64,000 nucleotides of DNA, taken from positions 3,800,574 to 3,864,573 of the forward strand of contig CM044958.1 in NCBI GenBank assembly GCA_024516035.1, written 5' to 3'. The stretch is from Bactericera cockerelli. Its lineage: Eukaryota; Arthropoda; Insecta; Hemiptera; Triozidae. Under the pieces are notes generated by a model, which did not search any database, was not told the DNA's origin, and was given only the letters and a program-made list of their open reading frames with translations. The translations under genes were made by a program, and so were the position numbers. Below are positions 11,426 to 21,528 of the stretch, piece after piece (positions within the stretch are counted from its first letter, which is position 1; each line of letters opens with the position of its first letter).

Positions 11426-12115
11426 CCTTGACCTAAAGCACGAACACGGAATTATTATTATCATTATTTTGTGCTCGCACATATTTGACAACAAAATTTG
11501 ACCAAATTTATTTGCTTAAAGTAAAAATTCAACCAAATTAATATAGCACTACAAAGGATTCCCTCTCTCAAACCAAAATGCAAGAGTCTTCTAAATGAAG
11601 CTATACTTTATTTAAAAACTCCGACACTGAAACTTGGACATAAAAAAACTATCTCAGGCGAACTCATTTGCAAAATATCTGTCCTTGAATATCAGCAGAA
11701 CGGCACGTGTAATAAAACCTAGAAAGCTGGCGAGAAAGGACGAAGCACTTCAGGACACTTCATAAGAAACTATCTCTTGCGAAGGACAGGGTTTCAAATT
11801 TCTTCCTTTCCGTTCGAAACTTAATTAAAATTCAGGACTTATAAGTCAACAGGTTCTTTGGTAACAAAGTTTCGCCACAGTGTCCTAACTAGTGCGGCAA
11901 ACACCGGCAAACTACTTTCTTTCACTCATAATTGAAGGGGTTTTTGGACGGAAAACTTTGCTCTTTTTGAGCAATCTCTTGGAGAGCGAGATCAAAGATT
12001 ATCAAGATCAAAGTTAACTTTAATTTCATATTTTCTATGCATAGAAGAAGTAAATATAATTACCGACTATGAAAAAATGTGTTTTATAATGAAGTTGAGG
12101 CTATGAGGACATGAT
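11426..12115. other. No recognisable feature
   Basis: AT-rich with no open frame of note and no match to other families in the window. Confidence 0.5.
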
Positions 12116-12116
12116 G

Positions 12117-12400
12117 AGGTGGGGTTTTTTTTCAAGAAGTGATGGTGAGTGGGGAAATGATTAGAACGATAGGAAGTTGAGGGGGTTTCTTTCGAGAAAA
12201 TTTGTTGGGTTGGTACTACTCTTAAGTTGAGTAAGTCTCTTTCAAGAAGAGATTTTGGGCTAGTACTTCTTTTGAGAAAATGATAGAGAGTTTAGTATCT
12301 CTTTCGAGGAGATACTCGTATGTTGGGTTGGTACCTTGAGGAAATGATAGAGAGTAAAGTTAATGAGTTCCCTTCAAGGATAACTGTTGGGTTAGTACTA
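12117..12400 (+). repeat. Degenerate tandem repeat, ~60-65 bp period
   Basis: Variants of TTGGGTTGGTAC occur at about 12205, 12254, 12323 and 12388. Between them lie variants of GAAATGATAGAGAG and TCTCTTTCAAGAAGA. Four or so decayed units. Confidence 0.55.
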
Positions 12401-12779
12401 CAGTACTACTATTATAGTGGCTTTCTGGCCAAATTAATAGAATATTTTGGACGCCTCTTTCAGTGTTACAAATGTGAATTTTAAGGGTTCATCAACTTAG
12501 CCCTAACCAAAGGGTCCTCAAGGCGTTAAAGGTATTAAAAATTTTGCTAGTTGAAATGAAAACAAAAGAAACACTTTCTGTTACATTAGCAGTTTAGCAC
12601 TTTTGTGGCGCTTGATTTACTGACTTTGCTACTTTGGTGCTGCTTTTTCAGGTGTTTTTGTGGTTGTTTCCTTTTTATGTACACGTATTTTAACAACAGA
12701 GGGTTCATTTACGTATAGGCTTTGTTTGTAGGAAGTTATGCAGCTGAAAAATACATACCGAATAGAGTAGCACATGTGG

Positions 12780-12843
12780 GGGTCCACTCATACCTCGTGA
12801 GGAAAAATGAGTAGTGACTTGTATGAGTACTGACCAGTGACAA
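12780..12843 (+). mobile_element. SINE family C, central fragment
   Basis: GGGGTCCACTCATACCTCGT, GAGGAAAAATGAGTAG and GACCAGTGACA match the middle of the full copies at 40859 and 48018. Head and tail are missing. Confidence 0.75.
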
Positions 12844-12991
12844 CATTACTAGCGAGAAAAAATTATAATTGGTTCAAGAAATGATAGAGACTCTTAGTAA
12901 TACTATGCTACTCACAAAAATTGTGAATTCGGAAACTCATACTTCTTTTAAACACTTCTTGAAATAATCACATTCATCATTCTACTCTTTT

Positions 12992-13235
12992 AACCTTCCG
13001 TGCACTGGTAGTGAAGTGGTTAACGCGCTAGCTTAGAAATCCGTTGGTTCGAATCCCACCCAATGAATTTTTCCTCATCAATTTGAGTTTGTGACCACAT
13101 AATAAAAAGACTCTGAGGGTTCGGTGGTAGAAAATAGTGGCGGTTACCTTTCACAAAAGAGTGTTTTTTTGGCATTGGCAGGCAAGGCCATTCCATACAG
13201 CCAACACAAAAGAGTGTTATTATTATTATCATAGG
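12992..13235 (+). mobile_element. SINE, local family D
   Basis: tRNA-like head: GTGCACTGGTAGTGAAGTGG, TTAACGCGCTAG, then GGTTCGAATCCCACC as B box. Central domain: TTTTTCCTCATCAATTTGAG, ACCACATAATAAAAAGACTC. The usual 3' hairpin region is altered: GGTGGTAGAAAATAGTGG. The end duplicates an AAAAGAGTG motif. Other copies lie at 18170, 44725, 48655 and 52590, all on the minus strand. Confidence 0.85.
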
Positions 13236-13261
13236 TATATATTTTATTCAAATACTGATAC

Positions 13262-13450
13262 ATCTATTTATTTATTTACACTTTATTAGGAAATAGTACA
13301 TATTATATACAATACAAATAATAACAAATGAAAATACAATATACAATATAATAGAAGAAGAAAAAAAAAATATATATATACATAATATATGTCCTAACTA
13401 AAGGGCGGGGTTATTGCCTTAGGCAATCTCTTCCACCCAACCCTTATACA
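13262..13450 (-). mobile_element. LINE 3' end, local family E
   Basis: Minus reading: GGGTTGGGTGGAAGAGATTG, then the hairpin ATTGCC..GGCAAT (13412-13426), GCCCTTTAGTTAGGACAT, an AT-rich stretch, AATAAAG, and a tail of TAAATAAATAAATAG. Relatives are at 28293, 47640 and 54240. Only the 3' UTR remains, as expected for 5'-truncated retrotransposition. Confidence 0.8.
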
Positions 13451-14005
13451 ATACATCATCATCATCTTCTTTTTGGAGACCTCAGGATTAAAAATGCATC
13501 TTCTGATTCAGTTCCATACTTTTCTTAGGATATTATTATTATTATCCTAGTTATTCAAAAGAAAAAAGAAGAAGAAGTAGGAAAAAAAAGAAGTCTGAGA
13601 AAAAGATAGTATACAATCTACATGGAAAGCACAACTTGTGTGTGCATCAAGTTTCATCCTGGGGAAAGACACTCCATCATTTTTCCCTCATGACTCATGA
13701 ATAATTTTAAAAATATATCTCTAAGAAAATAACTTATCTACCAAACAAAAATGTTTCCCCAAGAAAAAGAAATGTTTCTCGTTCTACGGACAGTTGACAC
13801 TGAGGTAAGTTGAGCTAAGTTGAAAAAAACTAAGAACTTTCAACTTGTGCGGAGTTTTTTTATTTCTTTTTCCAGTGGAATGATGGATAGACAAAGGTCG
13901 GGCACTAACAGGTGTGGTGGTGGAAGTTTCAGAGGGTTTGATAAGTTTTCAATTGGAATTAGATCGTAAAAAGCGAGCAACAGATAGCAGCCAGGTCTCT
14001 ACCTA
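13451..14005. other. No clear gene
   Basis: Contains short GAAGAAG and ATTATTATT runs at 13530-13600. No coding signal. Confidence 0.45.
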
Positions 14006-14009
14006 ATTG

Positions 14010-14900
14010 TCCTCCTTTACTGTCGCTTCTTTTTTTCTCACTTGTCCTCTTTCTCCCCCTCCACTTTTATCCATTAACATCTCTTTTTTTCCTCTCCGTA
14101 ATTTTCTCTTCCTTCTCTTTTCCTTGCTTCTCCTCAATCATCTATCGTTTTCTGCTTTACCGTATCTTATTTCCTCTTCCGTTGTCCTCTCAAAGAAAAG
14201 ATTATCTCCCCTCCTATTGTCTCCTCTCCTCTTCTATCTGCTATGATCTCCTCAGAAGTTTACATAAGCGTAGGAGATAATATGAAGTCACTTTTTTGGA
14301 TTAATTGTACTATTCAATTCACTATATTCAATAGTTAAATTATTCTCTCTTCTGAGGCTATCCATTCTTATCCTTTCCCTCTTATCCTCCTCTATTGTTT
14401 TCCCTTCTTTTTTCTCCTCTATTATATTCTATTCCCTTCTTTTATCATTTCCTCTTTCTTCTTTTTTATCCTGCTTTCCTGTCTGACCTCTTCTTTCTCT
14501 TGCTCACCGGGCTATCTTCTTTTTCTCCTGAACGGTATCGCCTTTAAAATAGTATCTCTTTTTTTCCTAAATTATCATCTTCTCATTTCTCTTATTCATC
14601 TCCTCTCTATCCTATTGTCCTCTCCCAATCCCCTCCTTTTTCACGTCCTCCTTGCTTCTCCTCGACTATTTCTTGGGTTTTATTCTTTATTTTCTTTCAT
14701 CATTTCTTCTTTATCCTACTTTATCATCTTTTCTTTCTTCTATTTCGTCATCTCCTTTTTCTTCTTCCTGATTGTCCCTTCCGCTCCTCCTCTCCTCTTT
14801 TCTTCGCTTGTCCTTCTCCTCTTTATGTTCCATCTCCTTTAGCATCACCTCTTTCCCCTCCCTTATATTTTCTCGTCCTAACAATGCCCCTCTCAGTTTC
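14010..14900 (+). repeat. Long CT-rich tract
   Basis: About 890 bp of pyrimidine-rich plus strand, with a non-CT interval at about 14250-14345. Three or more overlapping open frames of Leu, Ser and Phe reflect composition only. Confidence 0.85.
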
Positions 14901-15147
14901 TTTCATTCTTATCTCGGATTAAATATTTATACGAGATCTTTATCGAAGCTTATCCTGACTTTACCATTACCAACTTTCCAACTTTTATCACTCCTGTATA
15001 GAGCATTCTCCTTTTCAATTCCGTTTATCCTGAATCATTGATGAGACAATTGGTGCTGCAATGAGGTAGAGCTACATTGGCCCTCTGCCTCATTATAAAG
15101 AAATAATTCAAGTAAATGTGTTTTTTGTGTTATTATATTATCAGAAT

Positions 15148-15310
15148 AGTCTGGCTGGGGTACTTAAACAAGGATTAGACCAGCATTGGCTTGGTTCTGG
15201 GGCCTTTGTCAATTATTAGCCTCCTTGTAAAGACAGTGGTAGAAGTGCTGAGCCATTCCTCCACTGTCTGGCTACCATCGTTTACGATGACGCCACCCTT
15301 TTATAATGAT
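15148..15310 (+). mobile_element. Dispersed repeat, local family F (copy 1)
   Basis: Shares TCTGGCTGGGG, GACCAGCATTGGCTTGGTTC, TTGTCAATTATTAGC and TAAAGACAGTGGTAGAAGTG with 41841-42055. Internal GACAGTGG...CCACTGTC can form a stem. No coding capacity. Likely a SINE or LINE tail of unknown class. Confidence 0.75.
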
Positions 15311-15319
15311 ATATCACAC

Positions 15320-15682
15320 TTCCATGGAATAGCGCAGAATTAAAGTACTCTTTCGGTTTTTTAACATCCCAATATCTTATTTTTGTCTATAATTTCATCA
15401 ATTATAGACAAAAATAAGATATTTCTTAGAAGCTTTAGCTTAGGAAAAATACCTTTGTATATTTATCCTGTTATTAAATAAATAAATAAATTAAAAATTA
15501 AAAAAAAAAAAAAAATGCTCACATTAAAGCAGCTTATACTCACTTTTTCAGCAGAAGGTATGAGTGGACCCCGTACATCCAAGTACAGAGCAAAAAAATT
15601 TCCTGCCGCGCTGGGGGGGATCGAACCCCGTGTCACTATGCGTACAGTGCAGAGTGCGCTAACTCACTCACCCACGGCAACT
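15320..15682 (-). mobile_element. SINE family C, interrupted copy
   Basis: Head on the minus strand at 15620-15682 (GTTGCCGTGGGTGAGTGAGT, GGTTCGATCCCCCC), body to about 15525, then about 130 bp of foreign AT-rich sequence (15395-15525, including an A16 run), then the C tail resumes at 15394-15320 (AATTATAGACAAAAATAAGA, GCGCTATTCC on minus). Confidence 0.65.
15371..15423. repeat. Perfect hairpin, 24-bp arms, 5-bp loop
   Basis: 15371-15394 is the exact reverse complement of 15400-15423, loop TCATC. The left arm is the tail of the SINE C copy, so the right arm is an inverted duplication of it at the border of the interruption. Confidence 0.9.
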
Positions 15683-15845
15683 AGGGTTTCTCGTATAAAG
15701 AGGTTATTTACTCTTATAGAGAAGTAAATTGGTGACTAGGGTTTCTTTTAGAAAGAAGTTATTTTCTCTTATATAATAGAGAAGAAAATTGGTGACTAGG
15801 GTTTCTCTTATAAAGAGGTTATTTTCTCTAATAGAGAAGTAAATT
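15683..15845 (+). repeat. Tandem repeat, ~55 bp x 3
   Basis: Three units each begin ACTAGGGTTTCT and end TAGAGAAG(T/A)AAATT(GGTG), starting at about 15680, 15736 and 15795. Confidence 0.85.
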
Positions 15846-16384
15846 TGAACTGTAGATTCCCCTTTATATCCAGGATCGACCCTGTACCAGTAGTTAAAAT
15901 ACTACTCAACTACATTACTAAAATACTACAACAACTACATAACAGTAATTCCACGCCTCAGTTCTTAAATCCTCTAATCTCCCCCGTCGCCTATCTCCTC
16001 CAACTTTTGACATTTCCTTTTCTGAAAGCTCGACTTGTTTGTTTTTGATAAACTTTAATTAGAATTTTTCTTCAAAGCTCGTCACCCGTGACATCCTAAT
16101 TATGACGGCTACATAATTATACACCCAGTATATATTCTATAGCTGTGTATAGTCATACATCGGTGTATATTATAGCTATATACAATTAAACACCGGTATA
16201 TGATTCTCAGAACGGTTATAATTACAGCTCGCGTGTTGTTGCAACATTTACTGATAAATATCAGGGGTGTAGATCCCGTCAGCTTTCCAAAACGACCCCG
16301 CCCCCACCTGCTGAATTGAGTGAGCGCTTACGAGGTTCAAACTCAAACAAATGACTGATTAAAGCTAGTTTAATCGCTGGTTAC
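15846..16384. other. No clear gene
   Basis: A TA-rich stretch at 16125-16205 has short inverted pieces around TATAGCTATATA and ACCGGTAT. Nothing else is recognised. Confidence 0.4.
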
Positions 16385-16505
16385 ATTCCTTGTCCATAGG
16401 GTAGCGATTCTGACATGCAACCTTTGGGTCACAGGTTCAACTCCCCACCTTGGGGAAAAATTCTGTTTCAAGGAAATTCTGCGCCCCTTTGTAAAAAGAA
16501 GAAGA
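16385..16505 (+). mobile_element. tRNA-like SINE fragment
   Basis: GGGTAGCGATTCTGACATGC, GGTCACAGGTTCAACTCCCC gives A- and B-box-like segments, followed by a short body and an AAGAAGAAGAAAAA tail. The head differs from families A-D. Confidence 0.55.
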
Positions 16506-16634
16506 AAAAATTAAAAAAAAATCTAACCGTCTATAAATTTTCTGTAAATATTTATCTGTACCATGTACTTTATTTTCTCCTAATAATAGTTTTTTTAATA
16601 ACAAATACATAAAATAGTGTGTGTTCTTTGTGTT

Positions 16635-16785
16635 TTTATATTACAAAGTTAGTGGGTAGCGCAGAATTATAGGACTTTTCCGTATCTTTTTTTATCCTTA
16701 TCTTATTTTTGCCTATTAATTGCTCCACTGGTCGCTGCTCTTAAGCAGCTACTCATTTTTCCTCACGAGGTATGAGAGTTTTTAT
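16635..16785 (-). mobile_element. SINE family C, 3' half
   Basis: Minus reading runs from CCTCGTGAGGAAAAATGAGT through CCAGTGGAGCAATTAAT to TTCTGCGCTACCCACTAAC. The tRNA-like head is missing. Confidence 0.75.
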
Positions 16786-17144
16786 AATAATGATTATTCA
16801 GTAATTGAATTCAACGTATTCCAGCAGAACTCAAATATTATCACAACTTTTGATACGGTAAACATAACTCGCAAGTTAATCTTGTGTTGACAAGAATGAG
16901 AGAGAAAAAGCTGAAAGTTTTTGTATTGTAAACGGTATAACTTAATTTCAGTTCATTTTCCAACTTTGTCACATAATAGTTGAGCTGTGTTCTCATTGAA
17001 ACAGAATTCTTCTGAATGACATCAACTTCTTGTTAAAAATAAAACTAGTAAATCTTTTCTGTTCATACTGAATAAACTGAACTAAATAGCACGGGTATAT
17101 TCAGAGCACTTGATGTGAGCCAATGAGCTCAAAAACCTGTCCAA
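16786..17144. other. No recognisable feature
   Basis: AT-rich with no open frame or family match. Confidence 0.45.
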
Positions 17145-17204
17145 GCTTGCGGTAGCTCGGTGGTCAAAGCGTCTGATTGGTAATCCAGAGGTCGCGGATT
17201 CAAA
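17145..17204 (+). mobile_element. tRNA-like SINE head cut by the gap
   Basis: GCGGTAGCTCGGTGGTCAAA, GCGTCTGATTGG and GGTCGCGGATTCAAA look like A and B boxes. The body is lost in the run of Ns. Confidence 0.6.
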
Positions 17205-17304
17205 NNNNNNNNNNNNNNNNNNNNNNNNNNNNNNNNNNNNNNNNNNNNNNNNNNNNNNNNNNNNNNNNNNNNNNNNNNNNNNNNNNNNNNNNNNNNNNNN
17301 NNNN
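17205..17304. other. Assembly gap (100 N)
   Basis: Exactly 100 N, the conventional size for a gap of unknown length. It abuts a tandem array, the probable cause. Confidence 0.99.
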
Positions 17305-18110
17305 TGCTTTTGGGTCCCAGCAGCCGTTGCCAAAGATTTGAGCCATGGATTTTTGTTTTTTTTTGTCCTCCCTTTTGGCGGGTGCGACCTTTAGACCCCC
17401 CCTGTCCCCCGGGTACCATCCCTTTGGGGTACCCTCGAGCCGGGGCTCAAGTTTTGACCGGGATTTGACTTTCCCCTCCCTCCTTGGCGATGCGTCTTCT
17501 TAGACCCCCGGCCCCCCTCCGGTACCTATGTTTTTGGGTACCAGTCGGGCCGTTGCTCAAGATTTCGAGCCATGACTAGAATTTTCCCCCTCTTGGGGGG
17601 CGTCTCCCTAACCCCCCGGCCTTTCCCTGATTCCTAGCCTTCGATACAATTACCCGGGGGGGCTAGCCCCCCTGCCCCTCCACCTTGGCTTGGGTCGTCT
17701 CTCTAGACCCCTTCCCTGTCTCCTGGTATCTATCCCCCTGATACCATCGAGCCTCCTCAAGTTTTGAGCCGTGTCTGGACTCACCCTTACTTGGTTTGGG
17801 GAGTCTCCTTAGCCCCTTCCCTTCTCCGGGTCCCTGACCCCTGGTATCATTTGACCGTTGCTAAAATTTTTTTGATCCGGGGGCTGGACTTTTTCTCTCC
17901 TTGGTTTAGGGCGTCTCTCACACCCCTACCTGTCTCTTGGTACCCATCCTTTTGGGAACCATCGAGCCGTTGATCAGGATTTGAGCCGTGAAATGGTTTT
18001 TCGCTGCATTTCGCTTGGGCGCGTCTCCCTGCCCCCCTTATCCTTTCTGGTCGAGCCCTCTTCGGATATTGCATCGTTGCTCAATAATTTAAGCCGTTCA
18101 AGAGATAAAA
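17305..18110 (+). repeat. C-rich tandem array, ~105-bp unit
   Basis: Variants of ACCATCGAGCCGTTGCTCAA followed by GATTTGAGCCGTGA recur near 17319, 17424, 17531, 17738, 17845, 17948 and 18066; the 207-bp step hides one more diverged unit. Each unit also has a CTTGG..GCGTCTCCCTAGACCCC segment and a GGTACC-like motif. About eight units, far richer in C on this strand than its surroundings. Open frames here are accidental. Confidence 0.8.
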
Positions 18111-18169
18111 TACAGTCAATACTCACTTTTGCCTAGTATTCTTTCAATGGCTACGGTAACTCTTAAAAT

Positions 18170-18375
18170 AATACGCTTTAGTGGAAGTTATCCACCAGGC
18201 GAGGTTAAGCTCAAAGCATTTTCTACCACCTACCCTCAAGTCTTATTATTATTATATGATCACAAACTCAAATTAATGAGGAAAAATCCATGCACTGGGT
18301 GAGATTCGAACCAACAGATCCCTACGATACTTGGATTACCAGACTAGCGCGTTATCCACTTGACTACCAACGGTA
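18170..18375 (-). mobile_element. SINE family D
   Basis: Head at 18295-18375 (minus GGTTCGAATCTCACCCAGTG), central domain with ATTTGAGTTTGTGATCA, then GGTGGTAGAAAATGCTTTGA, GCTTAACCTCGCCTGGTG and CACTAAAGCG at the 3' end. It sits immediately beside the DIRS-like remnant. Confidence 0.85.
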
Positions 18376-18785
18376 GTCTTTGGGAGCTCTCTGTGACCTG
18401 CCGTCTGACAATGACGTAATGTCTCGCCTGAAGGATGCGTTTCTACCTGATGGCTGGAGGAATCGGACGCTGATCAACTCGATCGACTTAGGTTTTGAAG
18501 TGGGATATGAAAAAGCAGATCCGTGGATCATCGCAGTCACACGATATCATGGCTCAGGCTGTAACTCCTCTAAAATCGGAGCTCATTTCTCGTGAAGCAG
18601 CGGACAGAATCCTGGTTGGAAATGTTTCCATACCAGTCTCCAGATAATCGTCCCTGTCAATAGAGTCTCCGGAAGATTCTGGGACACAAAAAGTCTTGAC
18701 GAACGCTTCCAAGAATAAGAGGACAGGCGGATAGGATGGATGAATGACGCCATGAATTTTCTCTTCACCAGGCTCTAGCCGACTC

Positions 18786-19410
18786 ATGTTCAACCGATAC
18801 GTCCAGAACGATGAGTTGTCGGCGTCTGACCCTTCGGAAGCCTCGTATTCTGAGGGTGACTATTCTCTTCCGGAAGCTCCTCCCCTGTATGGCGAGCACG
18901 AGGAAGTTATAGCGACTCCAGACCTTCCGTTCGATTTTACCCCCTGCGTAAAAGAACGTGAGCCGAATGTTCCTCTTCCAGCTCCTGAAGCTAAAATAAA
19001 TAGCCGCAAATGTCAGAATCTCAATTCTACAAGTTGGAACAGCATTAGATACATGGTATCTTCGCTTATGGTATCTTTGCTCGCCTGCAGCCAAATTCGA
19101 AACTGAAGGCCAAGTGCATGAGCGGATCTCCTGGCTTATATGGACGGAGCTTTTGGGATATTATCCCACGGCTTAATTCTTCAACGTCTTGCACTGGCAG
19201 ACGCCTCGAACAAGATCGTTGCGGCACATCCATCTGTGAAGTCGTTGAAGAACGACCTGATTAAAGAACTTCCGATAGGCTTCTTCAGTACGCAAGCGGA
19301 AAGAGATCCCAAACGATTGCCAGTCGGAGAAACAGTACCAGCGATGTAGGTCCCGCGTCGGAATCTGAAGGAAATTTCTCCTTCGGAAGACTAATTGTTT
19401 TAGCCCAAGG
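18786..19410 (+). pseudogene. DIRS-like ORF1 (gag-like) remnants
   Basis: Two frames, 18786-19106 (acidic, Ser/Pro/Glu-rich) and 19140-19349, lie in the position of DIRS ORF1. The second has LILQRLALADASNKIVAAH, the helical type seen in DIRS gag. They are in different frames with stops between. The assignment rests mainly on the downstream recombinase and RNase H context. Confidence 0.45.
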
Positions 19411-19617
19411 CCTTACTCGAAGCTGTGAAATCACACTCTTCTTCTTCTTCTCAACCTCGCCCACGACCTCAGAGAAGCCGCACTACGAGGATACTTGTCC
19501 CCCGATTTCAACACCCTCACCGCAACTCGGTTATCACAAGAAAAAGAGCTTTGGGTGTGAGAGGTCCTCAACACGAAAACTTAGTCGGCGACTCCCAAGA
19601 TCCAAACCCCTAATGTT

Positions 19618-20440
19618 GTGTCAAATTCCTTCGATGGTCCTATCTCGATTCGTTGGTGGATTTCAATGCTTCATCTTCCAACTCCAATTTTTTATCGTCC
19701 ACCTCAAGTGTTTGTGACGAAAGACGCATCAGCCAGTAGATGGGGAGTGATGAAGGCAACCAAATGGCCCAAGGTTCTTGGAGAAGGAGCCAAAAAGAGT
19801 GGCATATCAATGTCAAAGAGCTCTTCGCAGTGCAGATATCCTTAGAAACACATTTGGAATATCTTCAGAACAAACTAGTTCTTGTTCAGAAAGGAAGGAG
19901 GGACCAAATATATCAGTCTCCTGAGGAGAGTAGAGAAAATCTACGGGATAGCGCCAGTCAACAATATTGTTCTCTGAGCAGAGTACATCCCAGAGATGTA
20001 CAACATCGCAGACAGTCTATCCCGCTCAAATCTAATTCCCGAAGGGCACCGTCTCCTCCAGCTAACTTCACCTATATTTCGGGTCTGGGGAAAACCTGTC
20101 ATAGACTTCTTTGCGTCAGCAAAGTCGGCAGTCGTTCCATGTTACGTTTCTCGCTCAGCTCGAGATGTTCAAGCAAGGTCTCTAAAAGAGGCATCCTCTT
20201 CAGAGAATGGAACTTCCCGCTAGCATGGGTATTCCTACCCCTCCCCTGCTTCCTCGAGTCCTGAACCAGCTGAACTCAGCTCTTGGCGTATTTATCATAA
20301 TTGCTCTGTCCTGGGAAAAACGCGTTCTGGCGCCCAGATCTGCTGAGGAGAGCAGTTTACCAACCAATCACTCTGAAGGATCTGAACGAGTGCCTAGTAG
20401 ACCTGTCCACAGGAAAAGGCTCCCAGTTGGCGCCCTTCTA
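19618..20440 (+). pseudogene. DIRS-like RNase H and following domain, broken
   Basis: 19618-19845 reads VFVTKDASASRWGV, the first-Asp motif of the DIRS/gypsy RNase H. The next frame has EWHINVKELFAV. The frame at 19996 gives MYNIADSLSRSNLIPEGH, the conserved end of RNase H, then PVIDFFASAKSAVVPCYVSR, which follows RNase H in DIRS elements. 20207-20446 continues with PLLPRVLNQLNSALGVFIII. At least three frame changes are needed, so it is dead. The family's role is degradation of the RNA template during reverse transcription. Confidence 0.8.
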
Positions 20441-20449
20441 AGTTAAAAA

Positions 20450-21047
20450 CCTACAAAGCTCCTTGGGAAAGGTGGCTCTCATGGTCGTCAGTTAAGAATG
20501 TTTCTCGAAACAATCCTTCTCCCAGGAAATCGCAAGATTTTCAGCTTTCTTCACACTGAAAACTTTGCTTACAATACAATAATTCTCGTTCACAAATCGG
20601 TTGTGTCAACCTTTGCGGACCCCTGTGTGGCCTAATTTCTATGTTCTCTGCACTACAAAAATCTGGCCTTTAGTACAATCCTAGTAAACAAATCAGTAGT
20701 CTGTACTTTTGCAGATCCATCTAGAGATTCTAGAGCTTCTCAACTTCCAAGCAATCCAATAGTTCAACAAGTTCTAAAAGCTATTAGTAAAAAAGCTATT
20801 CCTGAGCATAGAGAAATGTGGGATACTTCTACTCTCATTTCACGGATCAGAAACAACCCACCTCTTGAGACCAACAACTTTGAAGTATCCCGCCATGTAG
20901 CTTTGATACTTCTTCTTGCTTCTGGAAGTTCACGACTTGACTCTGCTTCGCACATCGCCTGAAAGCTTTCAAGACATGAACTCTTCTGTAATTTTTTTTT
21001 GGGCCGCTTTCGGTTCTAAAACAGATTGCACTACCCATAGACAGTCC
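20450..21047 (+). pseudogene. DIRS-like tyrosine recombinase, N-terminal part
   Basis: Begins TYKAPWERWLSWSS, the N-terminal motif of DIRS recombinases. A degenerate duplication follows (ILVHKSVVSTFADP and ILVNKSVVCTFADP). Then EMWDTSTLISRIRNNPPLE and VALILLLASGSSRLDSASHI, matching the strand-helix and first catalytic Arg region of the family. Several stops interrupt it. It is cut at 21047 by the LINE and resumes in frame at 27117. Confidence 0.8.
21033..21047 (+). repeat. Target-site duplication of the R1-clade LINE (left)
   Basis: ACCCATAGACAGTCC is identical to 27102-27116. R1 elements typically make about 14-bp duplications. Confidence 0.93.
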
Positions 21048-21528
21048 CTTGGGTCAGCTAAAATCTTTTAGCTGTGGCCAAGGCTCTGGCACCAAGCGGG
21101 TCCTCAGGTTGCGGATAGAGGATGGCCTCGCGAGAGGTTTGCTGTTGAATAGGGGGACTTATCATTAAGCATCCTAACAGACAGCCCCGGACAAGGCGGG
21201 GGGGTATGGGAGCGAAGGTGGGCTTACGGGTGGTATCGTAAGTTCTATAAAATGCCATCCGTTTATCTCATATCCCCTGACAGGCGAGTCTCTGCCGCCT
21301 TAAAAGCAGTGCATACCCGTCCAGCTGGAAGACGTTAAAGGAAACAGTACCAGCCCGCCAAGCCAGTAGTGGAACATCATATGCTCATGGCTGCATGGTT
21401 AGGGGCGAGTCTGACCTCAAATATGCGAACTCTGGATACCGGGGACCCTCCAGTTTCAATATACCCTTGCTGTAATAGGTGGCTCTGTTGCAGTTGACCC
21501 ACTTTCCACACTAAGAAACCCATGGCGT
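21048..21528 (+). promoter_or_regulatory. 5' leader of the R1-clade LINE
   Basis: Non-coding leader upstream of ORF1. Such leaders hold the internal promoter in related elements. I see no definable core promoter motif and infer the role from position. Confidence 0.4.

Noticed and set aside
17082..17419. Open frames running through the N gap
   Set aside because: They consist mostly of unknown residues and SINE or satellite DNA.
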